From: Chrysomallon squamiferum | Taxonomy: Eukaryota; Mollusca; Gastropoda; Neomphalida; Peltospiridae | Direction of reading: 5' to 3' | DNA: 64,000 bases | Assembly: GCA_012295275.1 (NCBI GenBank) | Contig: CM022670.1 | Coordinates: forward strand, 31,184,438 to 31,248,437 | In this document: piece by piece, positions 25,435-37,923 of the stretch | Position numbering within the stretch: the stretch's first letter is position 1 | Layout: each line of letters begins with the position of its first letter | Notes under the pieces: model-generated | Databases searched by the model: none | Seen by the model: only the letters and a program-made list of their open reading frames with translations | What the model was told of the DNA's origin: nothing | Translations under genes and position numbers: made by a program

Positions 25435-25812
25435 CATGTACACCTTTAGTATTATGAAGGCTGTATACGGTTTTTGTGTTACGAAAAATCCATATTGGAT
25501 TAGTATTATATGAACATTCCAAAAGCCTTTAGTATTACGAAGACCCCAGGTGTTAGCTGAAGGTTTCATACGGGCTAATATTATGTAATCTTCTAACTCC
25601 TTTACAATTATGAAGTTTCGTGATGCTTTTATTATTATGAAAACTTCAAACGTCCTTTATATTATGAAGATTTCATTCACCTTTTAAATTATGAAAGCAG
25701 TATACGTTTTTAATATTACCAAAATCACTCATGTCTATGATATTATTTCAGTTTCCTTTTATGATATGAAGATTCCAAAATCTTGTATTGTGAAGACTTC
25801 ACATGAAGATTC
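25435..25812. repeat. Degenerate short-period minisatellite, ~34-bp unit, about 11 copies
   Basis: The motif CCTTTAGTATTATGAAGATT recurs with changes (TTTAGTATTACGAAGACC, TTTACAATTATGAAGTTT, TTTATTATTATGAAAACTTC, TTTATATTATGAAGATTTC, TTTTATGATATGAAGATTCC). Spacing is about 30-37 bp. There is no open frame through the array and no spacer/repeat split, so it is not a CRISPR-like structure. Confidence 0.75.
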
Positions 25813-26761
25813 CATCAGTGAGCATTATAATATATTCAAATATATAAATATTTTATCTGTTATTTAGTAATTTTGTTTTTACGGCACACAGTTTTAGTTA
25901 TATGATATTGTTTATAATATGTTTCAGTATATAAACATTATAGAGACCATTAACTGAAATCGGTGAAACAATACACTCAAGAAAGAAATTTCTTTGACAG
26001 CTTATTATTCCCATGTGATACTTTTTCTCTGATATAAGAAATTAATATCTAATTTATTAAATTTTTATCTGTATATTTAAATTGATTTAATATAATATTT
26101 ATTGAGATTGTAGAATTTGGAAGACATTTAACCAATACACTAACACACGCATACACACACTCATATAAATATATATATATATATATAACAGTTGGACTTG
26201 TAAGAGCATACGTATTTTTGCCCTTATTTAGCTTTCTTTAAACATATATACGGACGTATATTCAGTTCCATCCATTTTTCACAACCATTTAGAAAAATAA
26301 AAATTTTCTCGATTAATCAGATTTATAAACGAATTTCTTTTGTCAAGAATTAATACACCAAATTTCATTTTCAGTTTTTAAAAACATATTTCTTTATTAG
26401 TCTTTTTGCATTCAGATGGTATAATGAATATCTAAAGAATTCAACACAAAAAAAAGTCACGGATTATGATAACATACGATACTAAATCGAAACCAAATGC
26501 TGTGATTTTAAAGATAATTTTAGTTTTACCTCAAGCAAACAATTACGGGCTGTTTGCTAAAGGTGCTGCATTACAGTATCTGTGTAACAACAAATCTTGG
26601 TTGGTTTTAATGATGATCATTGAGTTTCAGGCGTAGATCAACGATCGCACAAAACTGCGAAGGTACAGTTTAATAATTTAATCAATATTTTTTTCACTGC
26701 TAATGTTTATTAATGAATTTAATAAATCTGATATATGAACAGTAATTTAAATATATCTGTG

Positions 26762-26802
26762 TGTAGATAGATAGACAGATAGACAGACAGATAAATAGAG
26801 AT

Positions 26803-26862
<60 letters not shown>

Positions 26863-26905
26863 AGATACAGATAAAGATGTAGATAAAGATATAGATATAG
26901 ATATT
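26762..26905. repeat. (GATA)n microsatellite with variant edges
   Basis: A pure GATA core (about 26805-26862) is flanked by GACA, AGAT and GATATA variants. The minus-strand frame through it (Leu-Tyr and Ile-Tyr-Leu-Ser runs) is repeat-derived. Confidence 0.95.
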
Positions 26906-27599
26906 TGTTCAAGAAGAGTGAGAGTTGCTGCAGCTTGTATTTACATATGAAAAAAAATAGACAAACATACACTTGCTTATATAAGCATATATACATACAG
27001 ACACACAAACACATACACATACGTACATACATACATACGTTCAAGTATATGTACAAACACAAACATACGCACGCATATGTATGTATGTCTTCCTATTTAC
27101 ATACACAAACAAACATACGCGAACACACATTCATTAGGTGTGTATGTTGAAGGTAATTTTTCCTTCATTTCGATGTCTGGCGAAAAGGACCATCTTTTAG
27201 TTCACATGATTCGGGGAGATTTTCTAATATTAACCAGCACACGCTGAGGTGAATTACCTCTGACTAGGTCTAACAGTTGAATTGTTTTCTTTTGAGAGAG
27301 TCATACAAAGTTTAGATTTAAAAAAAAAAAATAGTTTGTACGTAGGTAAGAACTGGTGATTCATCTAATGTTCACAGGGAATGCCTCAGTCGAGAATGGA
27401 ATAATTAATTATTAAAGACCAGCTGAGAATTGCTATAGATATGTATGAAAGTGTACTAGATGTTTTCAGTTGGAGGAAAGGAGTCAGTGATTTTATTTTT
27501 AAATATTTATAGCGTAAAATGTACATTATAAAGTTTTCATTCATGCAGTGAATACTTTCAAACAAATTAACAATTATTAAATTAAATTAAATTATTTAA

Positions 27600-27828
27600 T
27601 TAATAATAATATATATAAATATAATAATAATAATCATCATCATCATCACGATAATAATAATAATAATAGTAATAATAATAGTAATAATAATGAAAATGTC
27701 CCTCTGCCAAATTCAAACTAAAAACAAACTAAAAAAAAATAAACTGAACACTGAGATTAATACATGATATAGTATGCAGAATATCATAGAGGTCTATATA
27801 TGTATGTGTGTGTGCGTGTATGTATACA

Positions 27829-27896
<68 letters not shown>

Positions 27897-27900
27897 TATA
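27600..27900. repeat. ATA/AAT triplets, (CATA)n and (TA)n tracts
   Basis: AAT/ATC triplets (27625-27692) are followed by a CATA tract (27823-27857) passing into TA (27857-27892). The two tracts are separated by about 130 bp of ordinary AT-rich DNA. Confidence 0.9.
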
Positions 27901-27934
27901 CAGTGTTACTTAACCAGTTATACTCATTTTTACT

Positions 27935-28260
27935 GAAACGTGTTTCTTGCTCAAAAAGCATTCATGTCGTATATTGTTAAAAATCAAATATGATTTATCT
28001 TGTTCAAAAACCATATATTGTTCTCTTGATCAAAAAGCATCTATGGTGTCTTTTGATTAAAAAATATTCATGATATATCCTGCTCAAAAAGTATTCATTG
28101 TGAGATTGTTGTTTTATTGTTGTTTTTTGCAAAACGATCTCTGGTGTATATTTCTTTTAAAAAAAACCACAAAGTATGAATGGTATTTTTTTACAGAGTA
28201 TTTCATGCTACAGAGTGAAAGAAAAAGATATCTAGGTATTAATAATATCTAAAGTGTTTC
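27935..28260. repeat. Degenerate minisatellite, ~38-60-bp unit
   Basis: The motif TCTTGCTCAAAAAGCATTCATG recurs in changed form (TCTTGTTCAAAAACCATATATTG, TCTTGATCAAAAAGCATCTATGG, TTTTGATTAAAAAATATTCATG, CCTGCTCAAAAAGTATTCATTG, then weaker copies). Five copies are clear and two or three more are plausible. Confidence 0.7.
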
Positions 28261-29817
28261 TTGCTTTAGAAAAAAAAAATGTATAATCAAAAACTGTCTA
28301 AAAAATGTACTATACATCAACAGTTTCTTCTCACAAATATACTTTCGATGTTTCTGACTGGGAATGCAAATGCTTCTGAAAAGTACATATAAAGTGTTTC
28401 ATACCATAAAAATCACAAATCTTCTTTTCCGTAGCAAGATGAAGTAAGAAAAGCAAAAGAACTGGATTTAATTATTGCCTTTCTACGTTCTTTTTCAAAG
28501 ACACTCAAAATATTGACCAGAGATTGAAATCACTGACAAATTAAAGAAAAATGCAAGATTCAATTTTATCGAGCTTTCTGCAGGAAAAAGCCATGTTTAG
28601 CCAAGATCAAGGTAGTAATCTGCTGGAGTTCTAGCATGAAATGAAATATGTCATGTAAACGTGTTGTGTAATCTGGGCCAAATCTACAGACTCTAAGCCG
28701 TAGACGTTTGTGAAGTTATGGGATTAACTTGTTATTTTTATTTCAGTCAGGAGACAGCACATGGTTTTACACGAGGATGTCAGACATGACTGTCAAATAA
28801 ACTAATTTGCCTTTCTTCAAATTCAGTTCTGTATATTTGCTTTTCTGTAGTTTATATGTTTATACAAACACATATTGTATTCTTTTGTATGTATGAATAT
28901 GTATATGTATATGTTTATGTAAATAGCTATGTATGTATGTATGCATTGACGTAGTTGTGTATCTATGTATATATGTATTAGCTATGTATATATCCATGCA
29001 TGTATTAGTTTATACTATATCTGTGTATGTATGTATTTATTTATTCTCCATATAGACAGGTTGATCGGTGGTAGGTAGATATGTAAGCATATATATGTGT
29101 ATGTGTGTATGTGTGTGTGTATGTCTAAGTACACAAGTGTATGATATATATCAAGTTTTAAAAACCTAAATAACAAAACGCAAGAAGATGGAGCAGTCAG
29201 TATCATCACTGATTACACCAGTGTCTGTATTAGAAATAGAAACAGACATCAGTGGTGCTCTCTGTTTCATATTAAACCAGTGTTATCGTCAACGTTGTTG
29301 AAATAAATAACAACGTATCTAACCCCTGTAGTTAGCATCCAGTACGTTATAACAACATCATAACAACCAGCATGACTTAACATCCTGTTAAGATTTGTTC
29401 TCAAATCAAAGTTTATCTTGCCTTAAGAAACCTATCAGATTACTGCAGAACTGAGCTAGGATCAATAAAATCGATGTGGAAAAAGCACTAAGTACGTGTA
29501 TCAGCTTCTTTAACTTAATTCAAAAAAATCTTCTCCGTGTCAAAACATTTTTTTTCCCTTCGTTTCACCGTTTTTCTATCAAATTACTTCAGTTTTACAC
29601 TAGTTTCACGGAGAAGTCTGTTTAAAAATACATTCTTATAATGACATTTATTTTTGCGCCAAAAAAAAAGGAAAAAGAAAATGAAATATATTTTAATAAT
29701 TCATCCTTAGATAATAGTGTTTTTCCTTTTTAATATTCGCATTGTGTGTCTTATTATTATTATTTTTACTACTATCACTACTACTGCTATTACTACTTCT
29801 ACTGTTGCTGCTACAAC

Positions 29818-29872
<55 letters not shown>
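29818..29872. repeat. (ATT)n microsatellite
   Basis: About 18 ATT triplets preceded by ACT/GCT triplets from 29765. It creates Asn-rich and Leu-rich frames on the two strands. Confidence 0.95.
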
Positions 29873-29873
<1 letters not shown>

Positions 29874-32249
29874 GAGTATTTGTTTAACATTATTATCGTC
29901 ATTGTCGTCGTATTAATTAATACCACTGTTTTATATTTTAAAGTTATTCATTCATTTATTCATTCCTTTAATTTTCAGAACACTAACAAAAAGAAATATT
30001 ATATAAAATACCTGTCCTAGCTATTTTCGAAATTCCAACCAGATTCGTGTTTTGACTTAATATTTTATACTTCAAAATCAGAAATATTCCAAAATCTGAA
30101 AAATTTCGGATAAGGGATCATCAGGCTGTGGTTAAATGATGCGACACTGTGTTATAAATTAGTGCTAGGCCTTCGAAGATCGTAGAAAAATACATACATT
30201 GGTTTATGTTAGAAAACAGAGACATCCATTCCCTTGTGAAATCCTGCTGAAGTTTCTTCGTAAAATGAACGATAAATTCAAAGCTTTAAGTTTTTACTCT
30301 AGAAAATAGAGCATGCTATAACTGTAATTCTTTAAACAATAAATAAATACAAAATAATAATTCTCTGGGATTTCTAGTCATTTTTGCAGCATCTCAATGG
30401 TTTTATTTTTCATGGATATTTATCTTTATTTTTATTTGTTAATGGACGACCTTGTCGGTTTAAATAAATAACCCACACCAATTCTCAGTAGCAGGGGAAA
30501 AACATGCGTTAAAATAAATACATTTTTACTTCCCTGAAGACATCTGTAATATATTCTTATGAAAAAATAAGAGTTTAGAATTTTGTACACTGTGTCGGCG
30601 TTTAAATTTATTTTTCTTTTGCTTTTTATTTTTATTTTTATTTCTTCACTATATAATTTTTGTTTTCAATACATATATTTCGTTGTATTAAAATATTTTA
30701 TTATGTATTAGACGACTTTATTTTGTCTGAATGATTGTTTTATTATATATATATGCATTAATGTTTTCCTTGTAGTCTAAAATAACCCTAATTTTAATAA
30801 AATGGCATGTTTGACAGCTAGACAGAAACTGCACCGTCATCCCACTGTCAATGACCGTTATACCAAGCTAGTACTTTATTCTGCCTACGAGACGACGTGT
30901 TTTAAAATGTTAACTCTTCTTACTCCACGATCAAATGATTTTGCATTTCAAAACACTGCTCTAAATGTTTTCGTAAATAAACGATTTAAAAGTATATATA
31001 GGACTATTCCTTTACTTTTACAATTAGTTTCAGTATTAGCGTGGCCTCTGCATCAGGAAAACAAATGTAAACACTGTCGTAAATCATAGCAAGTATTTCA
31101 AAGATACTTTCAGTCTCATAAAAAGATAATTTTTGTATGTTTTAGTTTTGACCTATGTGTACTAAGGTTTCGTTAAAGACATATTGCCGTATGATAACCT
31201 CGATGTTCTAAATTATTCTTTTAATTAATTTATTTACGTTGTTATTTTTTCTTTCTTCTTTTTATCTAAAACAAATACATATTGTGTAAATACTGACTAA
31301 ACATTTTTGTTTCGGTTTCTAAAAGAAAAATTATTTTTATTTTCTATAGTGAACGGGAAATGTATTGGAATTATTTAAAATAAATTGTTTTTACTGTTTC
31401 CTTTTTATCTAAAACATGAAGATGTTTTTTGAAATAATAATCGATTTGTCAGCTTGCATTCTAGCACGTAACAAAAACACTAGAGATGATTGTTTTTATT
31501 TTGTTTTTTCTTTCGTTGTTTATTTGGTGCTATACGTACACACATACACACACACCCATACATATATATATATGTTTATTTACTAAAACTGTCTAATTAA
31601 TGCGCGCATACACACACATGTGCACAAAACACAATATAACCGCATATATATATTTTTCCGTTTGTTTTGTTCATTTTTGTGTGTTTGTTTGTTTTGTTGT
31701 TGTTGTTTTTATTGGGTTTTTTTTTTTGGGGGGTGGGTCTGTTTCAGCAGTATTGTTTATAAAAACTATTCAAAACAATAATTTTTAAAACAACGACCAT
31801 AGTGACACTTTCTCATTATGGAAAAACCTCTCTATCGATCTCCTTAGAAAGAATATTTTATAAACTTATTTAGGGATCCATTTCCATGCTCTTATAAAGG
31901 TCATATTGTATGACACTTGGGTAAAATCTCTGGTAATTTAATAGAGAACTACTGGTTTTAAGTGATCATCACCCAAATGTGATTAGTGGCGGTAAGTCTT
32001 TGAACTGGCATCAGACAGATTATTGATTTAGGTTTAGCTGTTTGGAATACCAGTCTATCCGGGGTCTAATAGCAAAGTTTGGGCGTCCGGTCGTTCCAAC
32101 TTAAGGATCTTTTAACTGTGTACACACTATTTTTGTTATAGATATTTTGTTATATATAATTCCGATTTATCTATGCGGTTGTGTGTGTGTACATATATAC
32201 ATACGTACTTATATATGCACACATACATATACATTCATACATACATACC

Positions 32250-32289
<40 letters not shown>

Positions 32290-32433
32290 TGCGTGTGTGT
32301 ACACTTGATTATTTTCTTTACTTTTTATACATATAGTAAGGAAAAAAGATTGTTTTTCACACACACACACATACACACACACATACACATACACACACAT
32401 ACACACACAAACACACACACACACATTCACACA
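32250..32433. repeat. Inverted (GT)n / (CA)n pair
   Basis: GT units (about 32251-32301) and CA-rich units (32359-32433) are reverse complements separated by about 57 bp, so the region can fold back on itself in RNA or single-stranded DNA. Confidence 0.9.
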
Positions 32434-32616
32434 CATTAAAATGTCGTCGTCAGCCATACTGAGTTTCGTCAGTAGCTTCTAACGTTTATGAAATCATAAT
32501 ATATGATAGTGTCATTTGGTGCCAGTCTTTTCCCGAATATTTCAGTTGTCAATGTACAGAGTCAAATCAGCCATAGATAAGAAAACAAAATATGATATAA
32601 TATTTGACTATTATTT

Positions 32617-32864
32617 TGTTCTGGGTGTCGCGAGATCGTTCTTGAGCGAGGGGATGTTTTAGGTTTTTTCAGCTTGACTTGGAAGGAGGAATAAATAAAA
32701 ATGTGTAGATAGGTTTGGGACCCGTCATAGTGAATATAGATTTCTTTGGTTGATGAAAATGTGGTAACCCAAGATATTATTGAATCAAAAATTTTAAAGG
32801 GGGTCCTCGGTTAGACTGAGTTGCTCATAAGGGGTCGCGGTATGAAAAAGGTTGAAAACCAGTG
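32617..32864 (-). mobile_element. hAT-like DNA transposon fragment
   Basis: Read on the minus strand from 32859 the sequence GGTTTTCAACCTTTTTCATA is followed by CCGCGACCCCTTATGAGC. This is the characteristic end of widespread hAT elements (CAGTGGTT-type terminus, then a run with CCGCGACCCC). Internal sequence with TCTTGGGTTACCACA also fits such elements. The first bases are changed (CACTGGTTTTC), and a matching opposite terminus was not found, though GTCGCGAGATCG near 32628 may belong to it. There is no coding capacity, so this is a short non-autonomous relic. Confidence 0.5.
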
Positions 32865-34064
32865 ATTTAAAGCAATATTATTAATAATTTTCTTCACTAT
32901 ATTATTATATACATGCACAGATAATAAGCTAAGTTTAAAATTCAGTAGTATGATAGTTATCTCTAATGTCTTAAAAGCTTTAGATATTTTATTATACATA
33001 ATTTTAATTATAGCCTAATTGTATATAGCATTAATAGTCTATATTACGCTGCAATGACATTAACCTTTTTTTCAATTTTTAATTGTACGGGAAACAGATA
33101 AAACTGGTCCAAAGAGAAGAAATGAATGTAACCCTTTTAAGATCCATTAAATTATCAATCCTTCTACATGAAACAGCTGTTTCCAGGAACGATTTATGGT
33201 TTCGTTTTTAACCGAATTTAAAATATGAAATTATGTATTACAAATTACATTATTCTCTGTTTACAAGTGCCTAATAATCATCTAAATAAAATTAAAATTA
33301 CAAAATTGCTTTATTCAGAAATAATACAATTATATGATATATAGGGATAAGGATGCACACGTAGGTATACGTGTGTGTGTGTATATATATTTATATTTAT
33401 ATAGACATTCATATACGTAAATTAATTTACACATACAGATACAAACCCACATATACAAACTCAAACATAAACACGAAGTCAAACACAGACACATATATAG
33501 CCTACCTTTTAAATGATTTCGGTTCCTACTCATACAAAAATTGTACATATAAATTCTTTATAATCAATTTCCTTGCTTTAAATAATTAAGTTATTTAGTA
33601 TTTCTATTTAAATAAAAGATGAAAATTATTACATTTCGTAATGAATGAGATAGAAAACTTAAAGAAATTCAAATTACAATTTTTCAGATAAGCAGAAACG
33701 ATATTAAGTCAATTTCCATAATGTTAGCAATTCATCACCGAACATAAAAACAATATATTTATATTTTATAGTTATCTTCAACACTCCGAGCTTAAAAGTA
33801 GACTTTTCAAGACAGACTTAATTTGTTTCTTACGCAGCAAAAAGTCTAGAGGTTTTTGAATTTAAAGTTTTTCATAACACAATCACAGGACATGGAATTT
33901 GATATGCTTGACAGAGAGAATGTAGCAGCAGCCAATTATTATTGACGCTTCTTTGTAAGGTGTATGTTGCACTAAGCCATCAACACATCTGTGAAATAAT
34001 TGTGTCTAATTAGACATTAATAAGATTTCGTTTCACATTTTCCTTAAACTTGCTGACAGAAGTT

Positions 34065-34175
34065 AACTTAGTGGGTAGAGTCCCGGACTGAGGCTCAGTA
34101 AAACGCAATGGTTAATCTTCGAGGCGTATCAGAATGTGCTATCAATACTGTTATAAATGAAATTAAATCTCTTTT
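34065..34175 (+). mobile_element. tRNA-derived SINE-like fragment
   Basis: TTAGTGGGTAGAGTCCCGGA resembles a pol III A box with its D-arm, and about 40 bp later GGTTAATCTTC resembles a decayed B box (GGTTCGANNCC). The spacing fits a tRNA-derived head. The tail has AATGAAATTAAATCTCTTTT (about 34158), and a near match (AATGTAAAATTAAAATCTCTT) occurs near 41837, where another GGTTCGAA stands upstream. It is short and decayed. Confidence 0.4.
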
Positions 34176-34278
34176 TAATCCGTTTTATTTCTCTTTAGCG
34201 TTTTGTTTAGATCATGAGATTCAAGCTACCTAAAAGGAATCTTTAAAAAAAAAAAATACTTTTAATACACTTTTTAAT

Positions 34279-36806
34279 TTTCCTTCTTACTTCGTACAAC
34301 AGACTTGATAGAAAATAACGTTTGACTATCTTCTTACTTCAAACAAAAGATTTGATAGAAGGAAACCTATGATAGAAGGTAACCTTTGACTTTCTTCTTC
34401 TTTTGTACATCGGACATGACAGAAGGTAACCTTTGACTTTCTTCTTCTTTTGTACATCGGACATGAGAGAAGGTAATCTTTGACTTTTTCTTCTTTTGTA
34501 CATCGGACATGAGAAAAGGTAACCTTTTACTGTGTATTCTTTCTTACTTCGTACAACAGACATGATAGAAGGTAACCTTTCACTGTGTATTTCTTCTTAC
34601 TTCGTACAACAGACATGATAGAAGGTAACCTTTGACTGTGTATTCTTTCTTACTTCGTACAACGGACATGATAGAAGGTAACCTTTGACTGTGTATTTCT
34701 TCTAACTTCGTACAACAGACATGATAGAAGGTAACCTTTGACTGTGTATTCATTTTTACTTTGTATAACAGACATGATAGAAGGTAACCTTTTACTGTGG
34801 ATTCTTTCTTACTTCGTACAACAGACATGATAGAAGGTAACCTTTGACTGTGTATTTCTTCTAACTTCGTACAACAGACATGATACAAGGTAACCTTTCA
34901 CTGGGTATTTCTTCTTACTTCGTACAACAGACATGATAGAAGGTAACCTTTGACTGTTTATTCATTCTTACTTTGTATAACAGACATGATAGAAAGTAAC
35001 CTTTGACTGTGTATTCCTTCTTACTTTGTACAACAGACATGATAGAAGGTAACCTTTGACTGTGTATTCTTTCTTACTTCGTACAACAGAACTGATAGAA
35101 GGTAACCTTTGACTGTGTATTCCTTCTTACTTTGTACAACAGACATGATAGAAGGTAACATTTGACTGTGTATTCCTTCTTACTTTGTATAACAGACATG
35201 GTATAAGGTAACCTTTTACTGTGTATTTCTTCTTACTTCGTACATCAGACATGATAGAAGGTAACCTTTGACTGTGTATTCTTTCTTACTTCGTACAACG
35301 GACATGATAGAAGGTAACCTTTGACTGCATTCCTTCTTACTTCCTACAACAGACATGATAGAAGGTAACCTTTGACTGTGTATTTCTACTTACTTCGTAC
35401 AACAGACATGATAGAAGGTAACCTTTGACTGCATTCCTTCTTACTTCCTACAACAGACATGATAGAAGGTAACCTTTGACTGTGTATTTCTACTTACTTC
35501 GTACAACAGACATGATAGAAGGTAACCTTTGACTGTGTATTTCTTCTTATTTCGTGCAACAGACATGATAGAAGGTACCCTTTGACTGTGCATTTCTTCG
35601 TACTTTGTACAACAGACATGATAGAAGGTAACCTTTGATTTCTTCTTACTTCGTACAGCAGACATGATAGAAGGTACCCTTTGACTGTGTATTTCTTCTT
35701 ACTTCGTACAACAGACATGATAGAAGGTAACCTTTTACTGTGCAATTCTTCTTACTTTGTACATCAGACATGATAGAAGGTAACCTTTGACTGTGTATTT
35801 CTTCTTACTTCGTGCAACCAGATATGATGGAAGGTAACCATTGACTGTGCATTTCTTCGTACTACAGACATGACAGAAGGCAACCTTTGACTTTCTTCTT
35901 ACTTCGTATAACAGACATGATAGAAGGTAACCTTTGACTGTGTATTTCTTCTTTCTTCGTACAACAGACATGAAAGAAGGTAACCTTTGATTGTGTATTT
36001 CTTCTTACTTCGTACAACAGACTTGATAGAAGGTAACCTTTGACTGCATTCCTTCTTACTTCGTACAACAGACATCATAGAAAGTAACCTTTGACTGTGT
36101 ATTCCTTCTTTCTTAGTACAACAGACATGATAGAAGGTAACCTGTAACTGCATTTCTTCTTACTTCGAACAACAGACATGATAGAAGGTAACCTTTGACT
36201 GTATATTTCTTCTTACTTCCTACAACAGACATGATAGAAGGTAACCTTTGACTGTGTATTTCTTCTTACTTCGTACAATAGACATGATAGAAGTTAAACT
36301 TTGACTGCATTCCTTCTTACTTCGTACAACAGATATGATAGAAGGTAACCTTTGACTGTGCATTTCTTCGTACTTTGTACAACCGACATGATAGAAGGTA
36401 ACCTTTGACTTTCTTCTTACTTCGTAGAACAGACATGATAGAAGGTAACCTTTGACTGTGTATTTCTTCTTATTTCGTGCAACAGACATGATAGAAGGTA
36501 ACCTTTGACTGTGTATTTCTTCTTACTTCGTACAATAGACATGATAGAAGTTAAACTTTGACTGCATTCCTTCTTACTTCGTACAACAGATATGATAGAA
36601 GGTAACCTTTGACTGTGCATTTCTTCGTACTTTGTACAACCGACATGATAGAAGGTAACCTTTGACTTTCTTCTTACTTCGTAGAACAGACATGATAGAA
36701 GGTACCCTTTGACTGTGTATTTCTTCGTACTTCGTACAACAGACATAATAGAAGGTAATTTTTAAACATGTATTTCTTCTTACTTCGTACGAGAGACAGG
36801 TTAGAC
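34279..36806. repeat. 2.5-kb minisatellite, ~53-bp unit, about 48 copies
   Basis: The unit reads ACTTCGTACAACAGACATGA, TAGAAGGTAACCTTTGACTG, TGTATTTCTTCTT, then repeats. Common variants shorten the last third (TGACTGCATTCC.. or TGACTTTCTTCTT), giving units of 47-54 bp. The first units (34279-34510) are the most diverged and include a TTTTGTACATCGG variant. Local higher-order structure is present: a 257-bp block starting about 36246 recurs from about 36503, and a 104-bp dimer repeats at 35321/35425. Because the unit is not a multiple of three, minus-strand frames shift repeatedly and none spans the array; the many 60-110-codon frames are not genes. Confidence 0.97.
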
Positions 36807-37380
36807 GATAATATTTAAAGACTGTCATTTGAAATTTTGATTTATTATTGTAACTACCACTACTATCAGTTATATTAACTACATGTAATTGTTATTTCCA
36901 CTTGTGTTTCTATTATCATCAGAATAATCATTATTTTTTATTGTACTGCTCCCATTATTTTAAGATTATAAAATCTTGTGTTGTTCGGTTTTAGTAACTG
37001 TCATCAAGTCATAATTCGAAAAAAGCTTCGCCTTATTTTTTACATCTCTTCTTTCTCTGTTTATATCTACTTTGTCCACGCAATTCAACGTTTTGATATA
37101 TTAATTATATCACAATTAAAGGTAAACAATAATTAATATTTTTCCTTTATTTTCAAAGTTTTGTCACTTTAAATATGAACATATTAAAATCCGTAAATTA
37201 TGCTGATGGGGAGATTTGCGACAATCAGTAAAAGTCAGAAAGAGAGATAGACATGTTATTGGAAGAATATTTTTGATATACCTGCCTTCATAAATATGTG
37301 ACTGTGCCTTGCAGCTGTGTTTACTATTATAAAACACTGTCTACAGAATCTTAAATAAATTATTATAAGAGTAAAATTTA
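36807..37380. other. Non-coding stretch after the minisatellite
   Basis: AT-rich DNA with ACT and ATC triplet remnants near 36850-36920. Nothing else recognisable. Confidence 0.5.
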
Positions 37381-37439
37381 ATGTTTGTTACAATAACAGC
37401 TTATGCTTCAAAGAATGGGCTAGTCGTTTTGTTTATGTC

Positions 37440-37600
37440 CATCATCATCATCGTTGTAAGGCGAAAGCCTCTGTACGTTGTTTCCACATCTTCCTGTCTT
37501 GTGTTCTCCTTTTCCTCCTGTTCATATCTCCATGCTCTCACTCCAAGTCTTCCTTTAGATCTTTTCCATTCGTATGGTTTCCAAGTAATACACAATGTTA
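37440..37600 (-). mobile_element. Possible LINE 3'-end relic
   Basis: On the minus strand a 64-codon frame reads WKRSKGRLGVRAWRYEQEEK and later VETTYRGFRLTT, followed by a GATGATGATGATGG run. A basic GR..-like stretch, then a short conserved-looking block, then a simple GAT-triplet tail is how many non-LTR retrotransposons end. There is no reverse-transcriptase core here, the frame appears shifted, and this could be chance. Treat as a weak call. Confidence 0.25.
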
Positions 37601-37668
37601 AACATTTGAATAAAAAATTATAACATTTTCGAAAAAGAAAACGAAAACACTTTTACATTTGAAATTTA

Positions 37669-37839
37669 TTTTTTTTTTTTTTTTTTTTTTTTTTGGATTT
37701 ATGTGATATTTTTATTTGGACAAAATTACGATTCTGTTTAAAATAGATTTTTATGGAATTTTTTGAGAAAACATAAATGAACAGAAACAGAGAGAAAGGA
37801 AGAAAATGACAGACTGATATATATAGAGAGAGATAATAG

Positions 37840-37921
<82 letters not shown>
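37669..37921. repeat. Poly(T) run and (GA)n microsatellite
   Basis: T26 at 37669-37694 and about 40 GA units at 37841-37921. The Ser-Leu frames on the minus strand come from the GA tract. Confidence 0.95.

Positions 37922-37923
<2 letters not shown>

Larger units (their letters stand above)
28300..32616. other. Non-coding stretch
   Basis: Contains TATG-rich sequence (28880-29130), an ATT array (29818-29872) and an (ACAC/GTGT) pair after 32180. A 95-codon frame at 30802-31089 shows no domain. G-rich GGGGGGTGGG occurs near 31729-31738. No gene is called. Confidence 0.5.

Noticed and set aside
26700-27150. 120-codon minus frame and 81-codon plus frame
   Set aside because: Driven by GATA and CATA-like repeats.
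30802-31089. 95-codon plus-strand frame
   Set aside because: Mixed composition but no recognisable motif, neighbours or splice signals; length is within chance for this window.
34279-36806. CRISPR-like array of direct repeats
   Set aside because: Units are contiguous without unique spacers, and the DNA is animal.
34339-36828. Many 70-110-codon minus-strand frames repeating VKGYLLSC and RRNTQSKVTFYHVC
   Set aside because: They are translations of the 53-bp minisatellite. The unit is not a multiple of three, so frames break every few units.
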